DNA from: Gemmatimonas sp.
GTDB lineage: Bacteria; Gemmatimonadota; Gemmatimonadetes; Gemmatimonadales; Gemmatimonadaceae
Assembly (NCBI GenBank): GCA_011390935.1
Contig: JAABRL010000013.1
Coordinates: 1-64,000, forward strand
Reading direction: 5' to 3'
DNA: 64,000 bases
Position numbers and translations under genes: made by a program. The notes beneath the pieces were generated by a model. That model did not search any database, was not told where the DNA came from, and saw only the letters and a list, made by a program, of their open reading frames with translations. Below are positions 44,300-51,629 of this stretch, piece after piece (position 1 is the first letter of the stretch; each line of letters begins with the position of its first letter).

Positions 44300-44959
44300 T
44301 CAGCGCGCCGGCCGTGCGTGATACACGGTGGGTGCCGACACCAGCATGGGCGTATTGGCCAGCCGCGAGAAGTGCCGAGCCGCGCGCAGGCGCTTGCGAA
44401 AGCACCGCTTGGGCACGAGCGTCGCGCCGGCGGCCGTGAGGGCAGCGTAGCGCGCCAGCTTCTCGGGGTATCGCGTGAGTGGCGCTGCCTGATAGCCGAG
44501 CGACGCAAAGAAGTGATCGGCGAGCGACAGTGCGAACAGCTCGCGATGGCCGCGGCGACGCGCCAGACGCTCCACGGCGCGCACCACGCGCGTGCCAAGC
44601 CCACCTCCCTGCGCCTCGGGCGCGACCGCCACGGAGGCCACTTCGGCGAGCGAGGGCGAATACTCCTGCAGCGCCGCGCAGGCGAGCACGGTGCCGTCGA
44701 CCGCCGTGACAACCACGAAGGCGTCGATGTGCGCGGCCACCTCGCTGACCGAACGAGCAAGCAGCGTGCCGTCCGGTGCGAAACGTGCGATGAGCGACGC
44801 AATGCCGGCGGCGTCGGCCGGGCGCGCGGCGCGTGTCCGGCCGAGCGCGCGGGCGCCTGGCCGAACTGGCGTGCCGGCGGTCGTCGGACTCGGGGACCGT
44901 CCCGAGACGACGACCGCCCCGTCACCAGCGGACCGGTGCAGGGCGGAGTAGTTATGCAT
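44300..44959 (-). CDS. GNAT acetyltransferase, ArgA/NAGS-like
   Basis: A 219-residue GNAT protein. After a low-complexity leader of about 45 residues, the domain matches short N-acetylglutamate synthases in layout: ARPADAAGIASLIARF, LLARSVSEVAAHIDAFVVV, ACAALQEYSPSLAEVASVAV, the acetyl-CoA loop APEAQGGGLGTRVV (about residues 123-136), and LFALSLADHFFASLGYQ with the paired Phe-Phe seen in ArgA relatives. A basic C-terminus follows (VPKRCFRKRLRAARH). If correct, it performs the first step of arginine synthesis. The ATG at 44959 lies inside a perfect inverted repeat, a possible ArgR-type operator. No other arg gene is in the window, so the role is moderately sure. Confidence 0.75.
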   Translation of the reverse strand: MHNYSALHRSAGDGAVVVSGRSPSPTTAGTPVRPGARALGRTRAARPADAAGIASLIARFAPDGTLLARSVSEVAAHIDAFVVVTAVDGTVLACAALQEYSPSLAEVASVAVAPEAQGGGLGTRVVRAVERLARRRGHRELFALSLADHFFASLGYQAAPLTRYPEKLARYAALTAAGATLVPKRCFRKRLRAARHFSRLANTPMLVSAPTVYHARPAR

Positions 44960-44994
44960 ACTTAATGCATAAACATGCGTGACTGAAAAAACAA
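44952..44994 (-). promoter_or_regulatory. Leaderless-type promoter with ATGCATAA inverted-repeat operator
   Basis: TTATGCAT (44952-44959), spacer ACTTA and ATGCATAA (44965-44972) form a perfect inverted repeat that includes the start codon at 44959. On the minus strand TTGTTT (44989-44994), 17 nt, TATGCA (44966-44971) and 6 nt lead to the ATG. The repeat resembles an ARG box but has a 5-nt rather than 4-nt centre. Confidence 0.55.
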
Positions 44995-45016
44995 GCGGCC
45001 GCTTGTGGGCGGCCGC
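44986..45016 (-). terminator. Rho-independent terminator of the EtfD-type gene
   Basis: GCGGCCGC (45009-45016), a 6-nt loop and GCGGCCGC (44995-45002) make an 8-bp stem, followed on the minus strand by TTGTTTTTTC. It starts 26 nt past the stop at 45043. The U-tract also forms the -35 region of the next gene's promoter. Confidence 0.8.
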
Positions 45017-45042
45017 CTGGAGGACGCGTTGAGGAAACTCGC

Positions 45043-47094
45043 TCAGCTGCTCGCGGCTGGTACCCCGGCAAGGCGACCGGCCACCACTTCGGCGATGTCC
45101 ACCACCGGGACCTCGCTGCCGGCCGCGGTGAGGCCGTCGGTCATCATGGTCATGCAGAAGGGGCACGCGACCGCGATCTGGTCGGCGCCGGTCGCCAGCA
45201 GCTCCTCGGTGCGTTCCACGTTCACGCGCTTGCCCTGCGTTTCTTCCATCCACATGCGGCCGCCACCGGCGCCACAGCACAGGCCGCGGCTCTTGGTGCG
45301 TGGGGGTTCGACGAGCTGCACCACCGGCAGCGCCTTGCGCAGCGTGTTCCGCGGCGCGTCGTAGACGTCGTTGTAGCGACCGAGGTAGCACGAGTCGTGG
45401 TACGCCACCTTGAGTCGTTGGCCATGCTCGGTGTCGAGCGGTACGCGCCCGTCGGCGAGCAGGCGCTCGATGTACTCGGTGTGATGAATGACCTCGTAGT
45501 GCCCGCCGAGGTCGGGAAACTCCTGCCCCATCTGGTGGAAACAGTGTGGGCAGAAGGTGACGATCGTCTTCACCTGATAGCCGTCCAGGGTTTCGATCAC
45601 CCCCTTGGCGAGCATCTGGTACAGGTACTCGTTGCCCATGCGACGCGCGGGATCCCCGTGGCAGGTTTCCTCCTGCCCCAGGATCGCGAACTTCACGTTG
45701 GCGGCCTGCAGAATGCGTGCGAAGGCGACCGTGATCTTCTTGGCGCGGTCATCGAAGGAACCCATGCACCCCACCCAGAACAGAATGTCGGGGCGCTCCT
45801 CGCGCGCGGCGAGCTCGGCCATGGTGGGGATGTCCATCCCCTCGGCCCACTGCTCGCGATCGGATGCGCTGAAGGCCCACGGGCTACCGTTGCGTTCGAG
45901 TGACGTGAGGGCGCCCTGCGCCTCTTCGGGGAAGCGCGACTCCATGAGCACGAGGTCGCGGCGCAGCTCATTGATGATGTCGAGCTGATCGATCGACACC
46001 GGGCACTCCTCCACACAGGCGCGGCAGCTGGTGCAGGCCCACAGCTCTTCCTCGGTGATCCAGTCGTCGAGCAGTCGTTTGTCGAGCACGGCCTGCTGCT
46101 CCGCGGTGGCGGTGCCAGCGCCCACGGCATCGAGCACCGTGGCCTTTTCGGTGAGGCGGGCGCGCGTCTTCACCACGATCATGCGCGGCGAGAGCGTCTT
46201 GCCCGTGATGTTCGCGGGGCACGCCGCGGTGCAGCGTCCACACTCGGTGCACGAGTATCCGTCGAGCAGGTTCTTCCACGACAGGTGCTCCACATCGGCG
46301 GCGCCGAACTGCTCGGCGTCTTCCGCCTCCAGGTCCATGGGACGCATGGCCCCCTTTCGGCCCGGCCCCGACGTGTTGGAGAACCACGTGTTGAGCAGCG
46401 ACGTGAGCACGTGCAGGTGTTTGGAGTACGGCAGGTAGTTGGCGAAGAAGAGCAGCCCGAGCGCGTGAATCCACCAGCTCGTGCGCCCGATGCCGTGCGC
46501 CACGCTCTCGCTCAGCCCCCCCATGGCGCGCGCGATGAGCCCCGAGAACAGGTGCCCGGTGGGCTCGCTCACGCCGGTGCGGATCTCGCCGGCGAACGAG
46601 AGCAGGAGCGTCACCATGAGCACCGTGATCATGCTCAGAATGAACAGTGCGTCGCCGCCATGCACCGGGTCGCCCGCAAAGCGTTTCGGCTTGATCACGA
46701 GGCGCCGATAGAACAGCCACATCACGGCCGTCAGCACGAGTCCGCAGAACAGCTCCTGCGACACGATGTACGTGACGTACAGCGGGCGCGGCAGCAGCCA
46801 CGCGTAGCTGAAGCCATTCACCACACCCTGCACCAGAATCTCCAGGGCGCCGAGGGCCAGCACGCAGAAGCCCCAGAACACGAGGGCGTGCATTAGCCCG
46901 CCGAGCGGATCACGCAGAATCTTGGTCTGCGCGATACCGATGAGCAGGAAGTTTTTGGTGCGCTCGCCGGGGTGATCGGTGCGGTCTTCCGGATGGCCGA
47001 TGAGGGCCCAGCGCCTGAGCCGAAGCGCACTGCGGGCAAAGAACGCACCCGCCGCGAGGAGGCAGAGAGCAAAAGCGATGTTGAGGGCGGTCAT
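45043..47094 (-). CDS. Membrane FeS oxidoreductase, EtfD-type ETF:menaquinone oxidoreductase
   Basis: A 683-residue fusion. The N-terminal half (about residues 1-245) has five to six transmembrane helices of the NarI/DsrM haem b type. The middle carries two [4Fe-4S] motifs: [12 protein letters not shown] (about 289-300) and [12 protein letters not shown] (about 357-368). The C-terminal half has the CCG (DUF3483/HdrB-like) pattern, with [25 protein letters not shown] and [10 protein letters not shown]. This architecture corresponds to EtfD (mycobacterial Rv0338c type), which passes electrons from EtfAB to menaquinone. etfBA lies 1.3 kb away and an acyl-CoA dehydrogenase further on, supporting a fatty-acid or amino-acid oxidation role. 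It starts at ATG 47094 with a leaderless-type promoter. Confidence 0.9.
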   Translation of the reverse strand: MTALNIAFALCLLAAGAFFARSALRLRRWALIGHPEDRTDHPGERTKNFLLIGIAQTKILRDPLGGLMHALVFWGFCVLALGALEILVQGVVNGFSYAWLLPRPLYVTYIVSQELFCGLVLTAVMWLFYRRLVIKPKRFAGDPVHGGDALFILSMITVLMVTLLLSFAGEIRTGVSEPTGHLFSGLIARAMGGLSESVAHGIGRTSWWIHALGLLFFANYLPYSKHLHVLTSLLNTWFSNTSGPGRKGAMRPMDLEAEDAEQFGAADVEHLSWKNLLDGYSCTECGRCTAACPANITGKTLSPRMIVVKTRARLTEKATVLDAVGAGTATAEQQAVLDKRLLDDWITEEELWACTSCRACVEECPVSIDQLDIINELRRDLVLMESRFPEEAQGALTSLERNGSPWAFSASDREQWAEGMDIPTMAELAAREERPDILFWVGCMGSFDDRAKKITVAFARILQAANVKFAILGQEETCHGDPARRMGNEYLYQMLAKGVIETLDGYQVKTIVTFCPHCFHQMGQEFPDLGGHYEVIHHTEYIERLLADGRVPLDTEHGQRLKVAYHDSCYLGRYNDVYDAPRNTLRKALPVVQLVEPPRTKSRGLCCGAGGGRMWMEETQGKRVNVERTEELLATGADQIAVACPFCMTMMTDGLTAAGSEVPVVDIAEVVAGRLAGVPAASS

Positions 47095-47129
47095 GTCGCG
47101 AAGCTAGGGTGCGGTCACGGCGGGGACAA
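47095..47129 (-). promoter_or_regulatory. Leaderless-type promoter of the EtfD-type gene
   Basis: TTGTCC (47124-47129), 17 nt, TAGCTT (47101-47106) and 6 nt precede the ATG at 47094. No Shine-Dalgarno is present. Confidence 0.55.
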
Positions 47130-47272
47130 CCCGGTTGCGAGCTGATCGTGCATGCCCCCCGCAGCACGTGCGGTGTGGCTCCGGTGACTCACCGCGCCAG
47201 TACTCGTCATCATCACAACATCCCGCCCTCCTTCACTCGCGTCACCGCGAGCTCTATCGCCCGCACGCCGCC

Positions 47273-47776
47273 ATGCTGTTTCCCCGTCCTGCCCACCGCC
47301 CCGGCGCCGAGCCGTACCGTCGACGGGCGCTTGCCTTGCCCTCTCGGATCGGCTTCACGCTGATCGAGCTCCTCGCGGTCGTGGCCCTGCTGGGGCTGCT
47401 CGCCACGCTCGCCTCACCGAAGCTGCGGCTCGCGGTCGACAAGGCCAAGGAAGTGAAGGCGATCAGTGACCTGAAGGCGATCGCCGTGGAGCTCGCGAAC
47501 ATGGAGACGCTGCCGGCCACGCTCGACGGCATCGGCTGGGGCGGCCGACTGGACCCGTGGGAGCGCCCGTATGTGTACGTGCCGTTCGGCGCGGGACCGG
47601 GCGTACCGGCGGGCGCCCGCACCGATCGCTTCTCGATTCCGCTGAATACGCGTTACGACCTGTACAGCGTGGGGCGCGACGGCGGGACCTCGCAGTCGCT
47701 GGGGGCGGGCAGCAGCATGGATGATCTGGTGGTCGCGAACGATGGTGGCTTCGTGGGCCACGGCAAGGCCTACTGA
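47273..47776 (+). CDS. Type II secretion-like pseudopilin (GspG-like)
   Basis: A 167-residue prepilin-like protein with the type III (N-methylated) processing site IGFTLIELLAVVALLGLL: cleavage would fall after Gly and Phe would be methylated, with Glu5 conserved. The C-terminal part has the GspG layout DPWERPYVYVPFG and YDLYSVGRDGG, the calcium/Asp-rich ending of major pseudopilins. From ATG 47273 the leader is 27 residues, unusually long; an in-frame TTG at 47336 would give the typical 6-residue leader (LPSRIG). No gsp, pil or peptidase gene lies nearby, so this is an orphan. It is followed 1 nt later by a membrane protein gene and is divergent from the EtfD-type gene. Confidence 0.82.
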   Translation: MLFPRPAHRPGAEPYRRRALALPSRIGFTLIELLAVVALLGLLATLASPKLRLAVDKAKEVKAISDLKAIAVELANMETLPATLDGIGWGGRLDPWERPYVYVPFGAGPGVPAGARTDRFSIPLNTRYDLYSVGRDGGTSQSLGAGSSMDDLVVANDGGFVGHGKAY

Positions 47777-47777
47777 C

Positions 47778-48374
47778 GTGTCGTCGGCACCGCAGGAAGA
47801 GTGGGAGGACCAGCTGCTGGTCTCCGAGTCGAGAACGACTCCCGTCGCGACGCCGAGCGACGTGCCGGCGATCACGGCGCGCCGCCTGAACCCGCACGGG
47901 ACGGAGGCCGCCGAGGCGCGGAAGCGGCGCGACGAGGCGATCGCTCGCGCCGGACGTGCGTCCGCGCGGGGGCGTCGCGCAGGGAACCCGGCGCTGCTCG
48001 CGCTCGGCGCGGCGTCGTTGGCCGCAACGGCATGGCTGACCTTCGCCGACGACACTGTGCGGGAGCCCGCCCCGAGCGCCCTCCTCGGCGAATGGACGCC
48101 GGTCCACCCCGACTATGCGGGCGCCGGTTTGGCGTTCACGCCGTCGACGATCACGATCGCCGCACCCTCGGGCGAGCGGTCGACGCACCCGATCGAGTCG
48201 CTGCGTACGACGGCTGAGGGTGGCGGTTTGCTGCTGGAGCTGACGTATCCGTCTCCGGACGGCCCAGTGAGCCTGCGCGCGACATTGGAGAACGACGCAG
48301 CCCCACCGCGGCTCGTGTTCGAGCACCCGGTGGGGCTGGTGTGGGAACGCGTGGCGGCCCCTGCGTCGCCCTGA
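47778..48374 (+). CDS. Hypothetical single-pass membrane protein paired with the pseudopilin
   Basis: A 198-residue protein of no known family, starting at a GTG one base after the pseudopilin stop. The N-terminal 65 residues are charged and probably cytoplasmic (AAEARKRRDEAIARAGRA). One hydrophobic helix (NPALLALGAASLAATAWLTF, about 69-88) follows. The rest, about 110 residues, appears to be an extracytoplasmic beta-rich domain (GEWTPVHPDYAGAGLAF, STITIAAPSG, GGGLLLELTYPSP). Topology resembles small assembly proteins of pilin systems such as GspC or PilP, but no sequence motif proves it. Confidence 0.65.
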   Translation: MSSAPQEEWEDQLLVSESRTTPVATPSDVPAITARRLNPHGTEAAEARKRRDEAIARAGRASARGRRAGNPALLALGAASLAATAWLTFADDTVREPAPSALLGEWTPVHPDYAGAGLAFTPSTITIAAPSGERSTHPIESLRTTAEGGGLLLELTYPSPDGPVSLRATLENDAAPPRLVFEHPVGLVWERVAAPASP

Positions 48375-48393
48375 GGCGACGCTCACACAAAGG

Positions 48394-49380
48394 TTACGAC
48401 GCCTTCGCTGCCTTCACTGCCGCCGTAAGGGCCGGCATGACGTCGAACACGTCGCCCACGATGCCGTAGTCGGCGATCTTGAAGATGGGGGCGTCCTTGT
48501 CCTTGTTGATGGCCACGATCGTGCGTGAGGTGCGCATGCCGGCGAGGTGCTGGATGGCGCCTGAGATGCCGACCGCGATGTAGAGATCGGGGCTCACATT
48601 GCGACCCGTCTGGCCGATCTGATCGCTGTGCGGACGCCATCCGTCATCCGTCACGGCGCGCGTCGCGCCGACCGCGGCGTTTCCAAATGCTTCGGCGAGG
48701 TCGTCGCACAGCTTGAAGTGCTCGGCGGCCTTGAGACCGCGACCACCAGCCACCACCACGGGGGCATCACCGAGATCGATCTTGTCGGTGTTGCCCTGCT
48801 TGAGCTCGACCACCTTCACGCGCGACGCCGACGGATCAACGGCCGACGAGATGGCCTGGATGGCCAGCGGGCGTGCATCGGGTACCGGCTGGAACGCCGC
48901 CGGGCGTACCGAGAGCAGCGCCGGTGCGCCACTGAGTGCAAGCGTGGCGACCACCTTGCCGTTGTTGATCGGGTGCTGACCGACCACCGCACTGCCTTCA
49001 ACGGCGAACCCGGTGAGGTCGGGCGCGAGCCCCACACCGAGACGTGCGGCGACACGCGCCGACAGATCGCGGCCGTGCGACGTGGCGCTGAACACGCCGT
49101 ACGCATACGCACCACCCTGCAGCTGCTGCGCGATGGTGGCGGTGAGCGCCTCGGGGTTGTTGAGCGCAAAACCGTCATGCTCCAGCACGAGCACCTTGTC
49201 GGCGCCATGCTGTGCGAGTGCATCGGCCTTGGCGCCAATGCCGGCTCCACCGGCGAGCAGCACATGGACATCACCGCCGCCGGACTGCGCAGCGAGCGTG
49301 CGGGCCGCCGTGACCGCTTCAAGCGCGACCTTGCGCAGGTCACCCGCGCGGGCTTCGGCAATTACGAGAACGTTGGCCAT
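48394..49380 (-). CDS. etfA: Electron transfer flavoprotein subunit alpha
   Basis: A 328-residue FAD-binding subunit. The C-terminal FAD domain is unmistakable: [14 protein letters not shown] (about residues 210-223), [20 protein letters not shown] (about 238-257), [20 protein letters not shown] and [17 protein letters not shown]. The N-terminal [20 protein letters not shown] and [17 protein letters not shown] are the domain I signatures. Together with EtfB it collects electrons from acyl-CoA and other dehydrogenases. It starts 2 nt after the etfB stop and is oriented away from the CRP-type site shared by both. Confidence 0.97.
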   Translation of the reverse strand: MANVLVIAEARAGDLRKVALEAVTAARTLAAQSGGGDVHVLLAGGAGIGAKADALAQHGADKVLVLEHDGFALNNPEALTATIAQQLQGGAYAYGVFSATSHGRDLSARVAARLGVGLAPDLTGFAVEGSAVVGQHPINNGKVVATLALSGAPALLSVRPAAFQPVPDARPLAIQAISSAVDPSASRVKVVELKQGNTDKIDLGDAPVVVAGGRGLKAAEHFKLCDDLAEAFGNAAVGATRAVTDDGWRPHSDQIGQTGRNVSPDLYIAVGISGAIQHLAGMRTSRTIVAINKDKDAPIFKIADYGIVGDVFDVMPALTAAVKAAKAS

Positions 49381-49382
49381 GA

Positions 49383-50135
49383 TCAGAGCACCTTCGCTTC
49401 AGTCTGGAGGAGACGGACGAGTTCGGGGACCGCATCGGCCCCTTCACCCACGATGCGGCCGGCGGCGCGCTCCGGCGGCAGCGCCATGCGCGGCACGGTG
49501 ACGGTCTGCTCGCCGAGTGCGGCGGGCTTCACGTCGAGCGGCTTCTTCTTGGCCGCCATGATGCCCTTGAGCGACGGGAGCCGCTCCTTGTTGAGGCCGT
49601 CATCGATGGTGAGCACGGCCGGCAGCGGAAACTCGACCACTTCAGTCGCTCCCTCGAGCACGCGCTCGGCGCGCCCGGTGGGACCTGCGATGTCGAGCTT
49701 GAAGACGTTGGTGACGACGGGCAGGCCGAGCAGCTCAGCGACCATCGGACCGGTCATCTGGTTCATGGAATCGATCGCGATGCGGCCGAAGAGCACGAGG
49801 TCGAAGCCGCCGTCCTTCAGTTCGGCGGCGAGGGCACGCGCCACGGCGAGGCCGTCGTACACGCGCGCGTCGGTTTCGAGCAGGGTGCCGGAGTCGGCGC
49901 CCATGGCCATGGCCTTGCGGATCTGCTCCTGCGCCGCGTTGGGGCCGAGGCAGAGCACATGCACTGAACCCGCGCCGGCCTTCTCCTTGAGCTGGAGGGC
50001 GGCTTCGATGGCCCAGAGGTCGAAGTCGTTGATGTCGTACTTGAGGCCCGCTTCGTCGTACCGGGAGCCGTCCGCCGTGATGGCGAACTTCACTTCCATG
50101 ACGGGGACGCGCTTGATGCACACCGCAATCTTCAC
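49383..50135 (-). CDS. etfB: Electron transfer flavoprotein subunit beta
   Basis: A 250-residue AMP-binding subunit. It begins with a GTG (MKIAVCIKRVPVMEVKF) and has KYDINDFDLWAIEAALQLKE, VHVLCLGPNAAQEQIRKAMA and the ETF-beta signature region FGRIAIDSMNQMTGPMVAEL (about residues 115-134). PAVLTIDDGLNKERLPSLKG and AAKKKPLD complete the recognition loop that docks on acyl-CoA dehydrogenases. The motifs suit a conventional, non-bifurcating ETF rather than a bifurcating FixB type; this is judged by eye. GGAGCG lies 6 nt before the start, and a perfect CRP-type palindrome is centred 34 bp upstream. Confidence 0.96.
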   Translation of the reverse strand: MKIAVCIKRVPVMEVKFAITADGSRYDEAGLKYDINDFDLWAIEAALQLKEKAGAGSVHVLCLGPNAAQEQIRKAMAMGADSGTLLETDARVYDGLAVARALAAELKDGGFDLVLFGRIAIDSMNQMTGPMVAELLGLPVVTNVFKLDIAGPTGRAERVLEGATEVVEFPLPAVLTIDDGLNKERLPSLKGIMAAKKKPLDVKPAALGEQTVTVPRMALPPERAAGRIVGEGADAVPELVRLLQTEAKVL

Positions 50136-50159
50136 CGCGCTCGCTCCATGCTGTGGGTG

Positions 50160-50179
50160 CTTGTGAACGAAATCACAAG
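50160..50179 (-). promoter_or_regulatory. Perfect CRP/FNR-family-type operator upstream of etfBA
   Basis: CTTGTGA (50160-50166), six bases and TCACAAG (50173-50179) give the consensus TGTGA-N6-TCACA with flanking symmetry. It is centred about 34 bp before the etfB GTG, and TTGACC lies just upstream. This position could mean class II activation or steric repression. Which regulator binds (CRP, a Dnr/FNR-like protein or a FadR-like one) cannot be told. Confidence 0.65.
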
Positions 50180-50250
50180 GTCAAAGCTAGGACGGTGCGC
50201 GAACGGGGGCAATGCGACGGTGGCGTCATGTTTTGGCCGCGTCACGCCAT

Positions 50251-50285
50251 GAAAAACCGGGCCGCCCCCGAAGGGACGGCCCGGT
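50251..50285 (-). terminator. Rho-independent terminator of the susC-susD operon
   Basis: Arms 50256-50268 and 50273-50285 pair over 13 bp (one G-U) around a TTCG tetraloop on the minus strand. TTTTTC follows. It begins 23 nt past the SusD stop and is the clearest intrinsic terminator in the window. Confidence 0.9.
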
Positions 50286-50307
50286 GGTTCGCGGGATCGA
50301 GGCGGGG

Positions 50308-51624
50308 CTACGGAAAGTTGGGGTTGGCGAAGCGCTCCACATCGGGCAGCGGCCAGCAGCGCTGATCGCCGTAAATGCCGCCCTTGCTGTACGCTACGCC
50401 TGCGGCGGGCACCTGTGGCAACGACTTGCGGTTCATGTCGAACCAGCGATTGCCCTGCAGCCAGAGCTCGCGGTTGCGCTCCTCGATGACCGTGGCATCG
50501 AACGCCGCGATCTCTGCGGCCGACAGCGGCGGCAGCTCCACGCCGGCCCGGGCGCGCAACCCATTCAGAATGGCCACACCCTCACCAGCCCCACGCACTT
50601 CGGCGAGAATGAGACGCGCCTCGATCCCCGTGGCGATCGGGGTGCCCGTGGTGAGCGAGCCGTACTTCTGCTGGGTCCACAGGCGGTTGATCTGGTCGGT
50701 CGTGTTGCGGCCGCCATCCACCGCGCGCACGCGGGGGTCGGGGACGCCGCCGATGGTCATGGCGCGATACGGCGCCGCCACGCTCACACCGAAGACCTGA
50801 TTGTTCTGCGCGAAGATGCGATTGTTGCGCGCGTCTGCGTTGAGATCGTGCGTGGCGTTGAACACGAAGTCCTGCGGCACGAGCGCCGCATCGGTGGCCG
50901 CCCCCGCGCCGTCGCCCTTGCCAAGCAACGCCCGCGCCCGACCGACACGCGCCAGGTTCACGAGCGCGGCATCGTTAGCCGCTTGGGCCGCGGTGAGCGC
51001 CTTCGTGAATCGCACGGCCGCCGAATCGAACGCCTGCGCGGGCGTGAGTCCCGGGCCCAGATCGATCACGCATTCGCAGAACCCTTCGGCGAGCAGCACG
51101 ATCGAAAAGCCCGCCATGGCCGCGTTGCGGGCGATCAGCCGCTGGCGGTTGGACACCTCGGCGTCGGTCCACCCTTCGAGCAGGCGCACGGCCTGATCGT
51201 TGGTGAAGCGCGCCACATTGAGCGGCGTATAGACACCAATACCGACGCACCCGGTGGACGCGTACAGCGCCTGATTGGCTTCGATGTCGCGCCGATCGTA
51301 CGACCAGCGCGCCGCGGTTTGTGTGCCCTCCACGAGTTCACCGGCCGCGAGCCCGCTGGCGATGATGTAGCCGCCTTGGGCGCATTCGAAGTCGGCGACC
51401 GCCGAGGTCGAGATGAGGGAGGCGTTGGCGGGCACCAGGAAGTTCGACTCCGCCAATCGGCTCGGCGAGTTCACGGTGAGCAGGCGATCGACGGTGTCGC
51501 ACGCCGTGGTGCCGAGCAGTGCGAGGGCCGCGAGGCTGGCGATCACGGACCGACGACGGCTGCGAGGTCCCGTCGCGGCGGTGCCGGACCGGCCGGACAC
51601 GGTTGCGGAAAGATGGGTTCGCAT
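50308..51624 (-). CDS. RagB/SusD-family nutrient-binding outer-membrane lipoprotein
   Basis: A 438-residue surface lipoprotein that captures ligands for its SusC partner. The signal peptide ends in ALALLGTTACDTVD with the lipid-anchored Cys at about residue 42. SusD-type features are an alpha-helical TPR-like body (LVNLARVGRARALLGKGDGAG; FTKALTAAQAANDAALV) and the C-terminal VIEERNRELWLQGNRWFDMNR segment near residue 390, split here as ERNRELWLQGNRWFDM. The ATG at 51624 is 5 nt after the SusC stop. No glycoside hydrolase or peptidase accompanies the pair, so the nutrient is unknown. Confidence 0.93.
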   Translation of the reverse strand: MRTHLSATVSGRSGTAATGPRSRRRSVIASLAALALLGTTACDTVDRLLTVNSPSRLAESNFLVPANASLISTSAVADFECAQGGYIIASGLAAGELVEGTQTAARWSYDRRDIEANQALYASTGCVGIGVYTPLNVARFTNDQAVRLLEGWTDAEVSNRQRLIARNAAMAGFSIVLLAEGFCECVIDLGPGLTPAQAFDSAAVRFTKALTAAQAANDAALVNLARVGRARALLGKGDGAGAATDAALVPQDFVFNATHDLNADARNNRIFAQNNQVFGVSVAAPYRAMTIGGVPDPRVRAVDGGRNTTDQINRLWTQQKYGSLTTGTPIATGIEARLILAEVRGAGEGVAILNGLRARAGVELPPLSAAEIAAFDATVIEERNRELWLQGNRWFDMNRKSLPQVPAAGVAYSKGGIYGDQRCWPLPDVERFANPNFP

Positions 51625-51629
51625 GAGCG

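Noticed and set aside
44995-45016. Two GCGGCCGC (NotI) octamers 6 bp apart, which could suggest a cloning or adapter artefact.
   Set aside because: They form the two arms of a T-tailed terminator correctly placed after the EtfD-type gene, so a biological explanation suffices.
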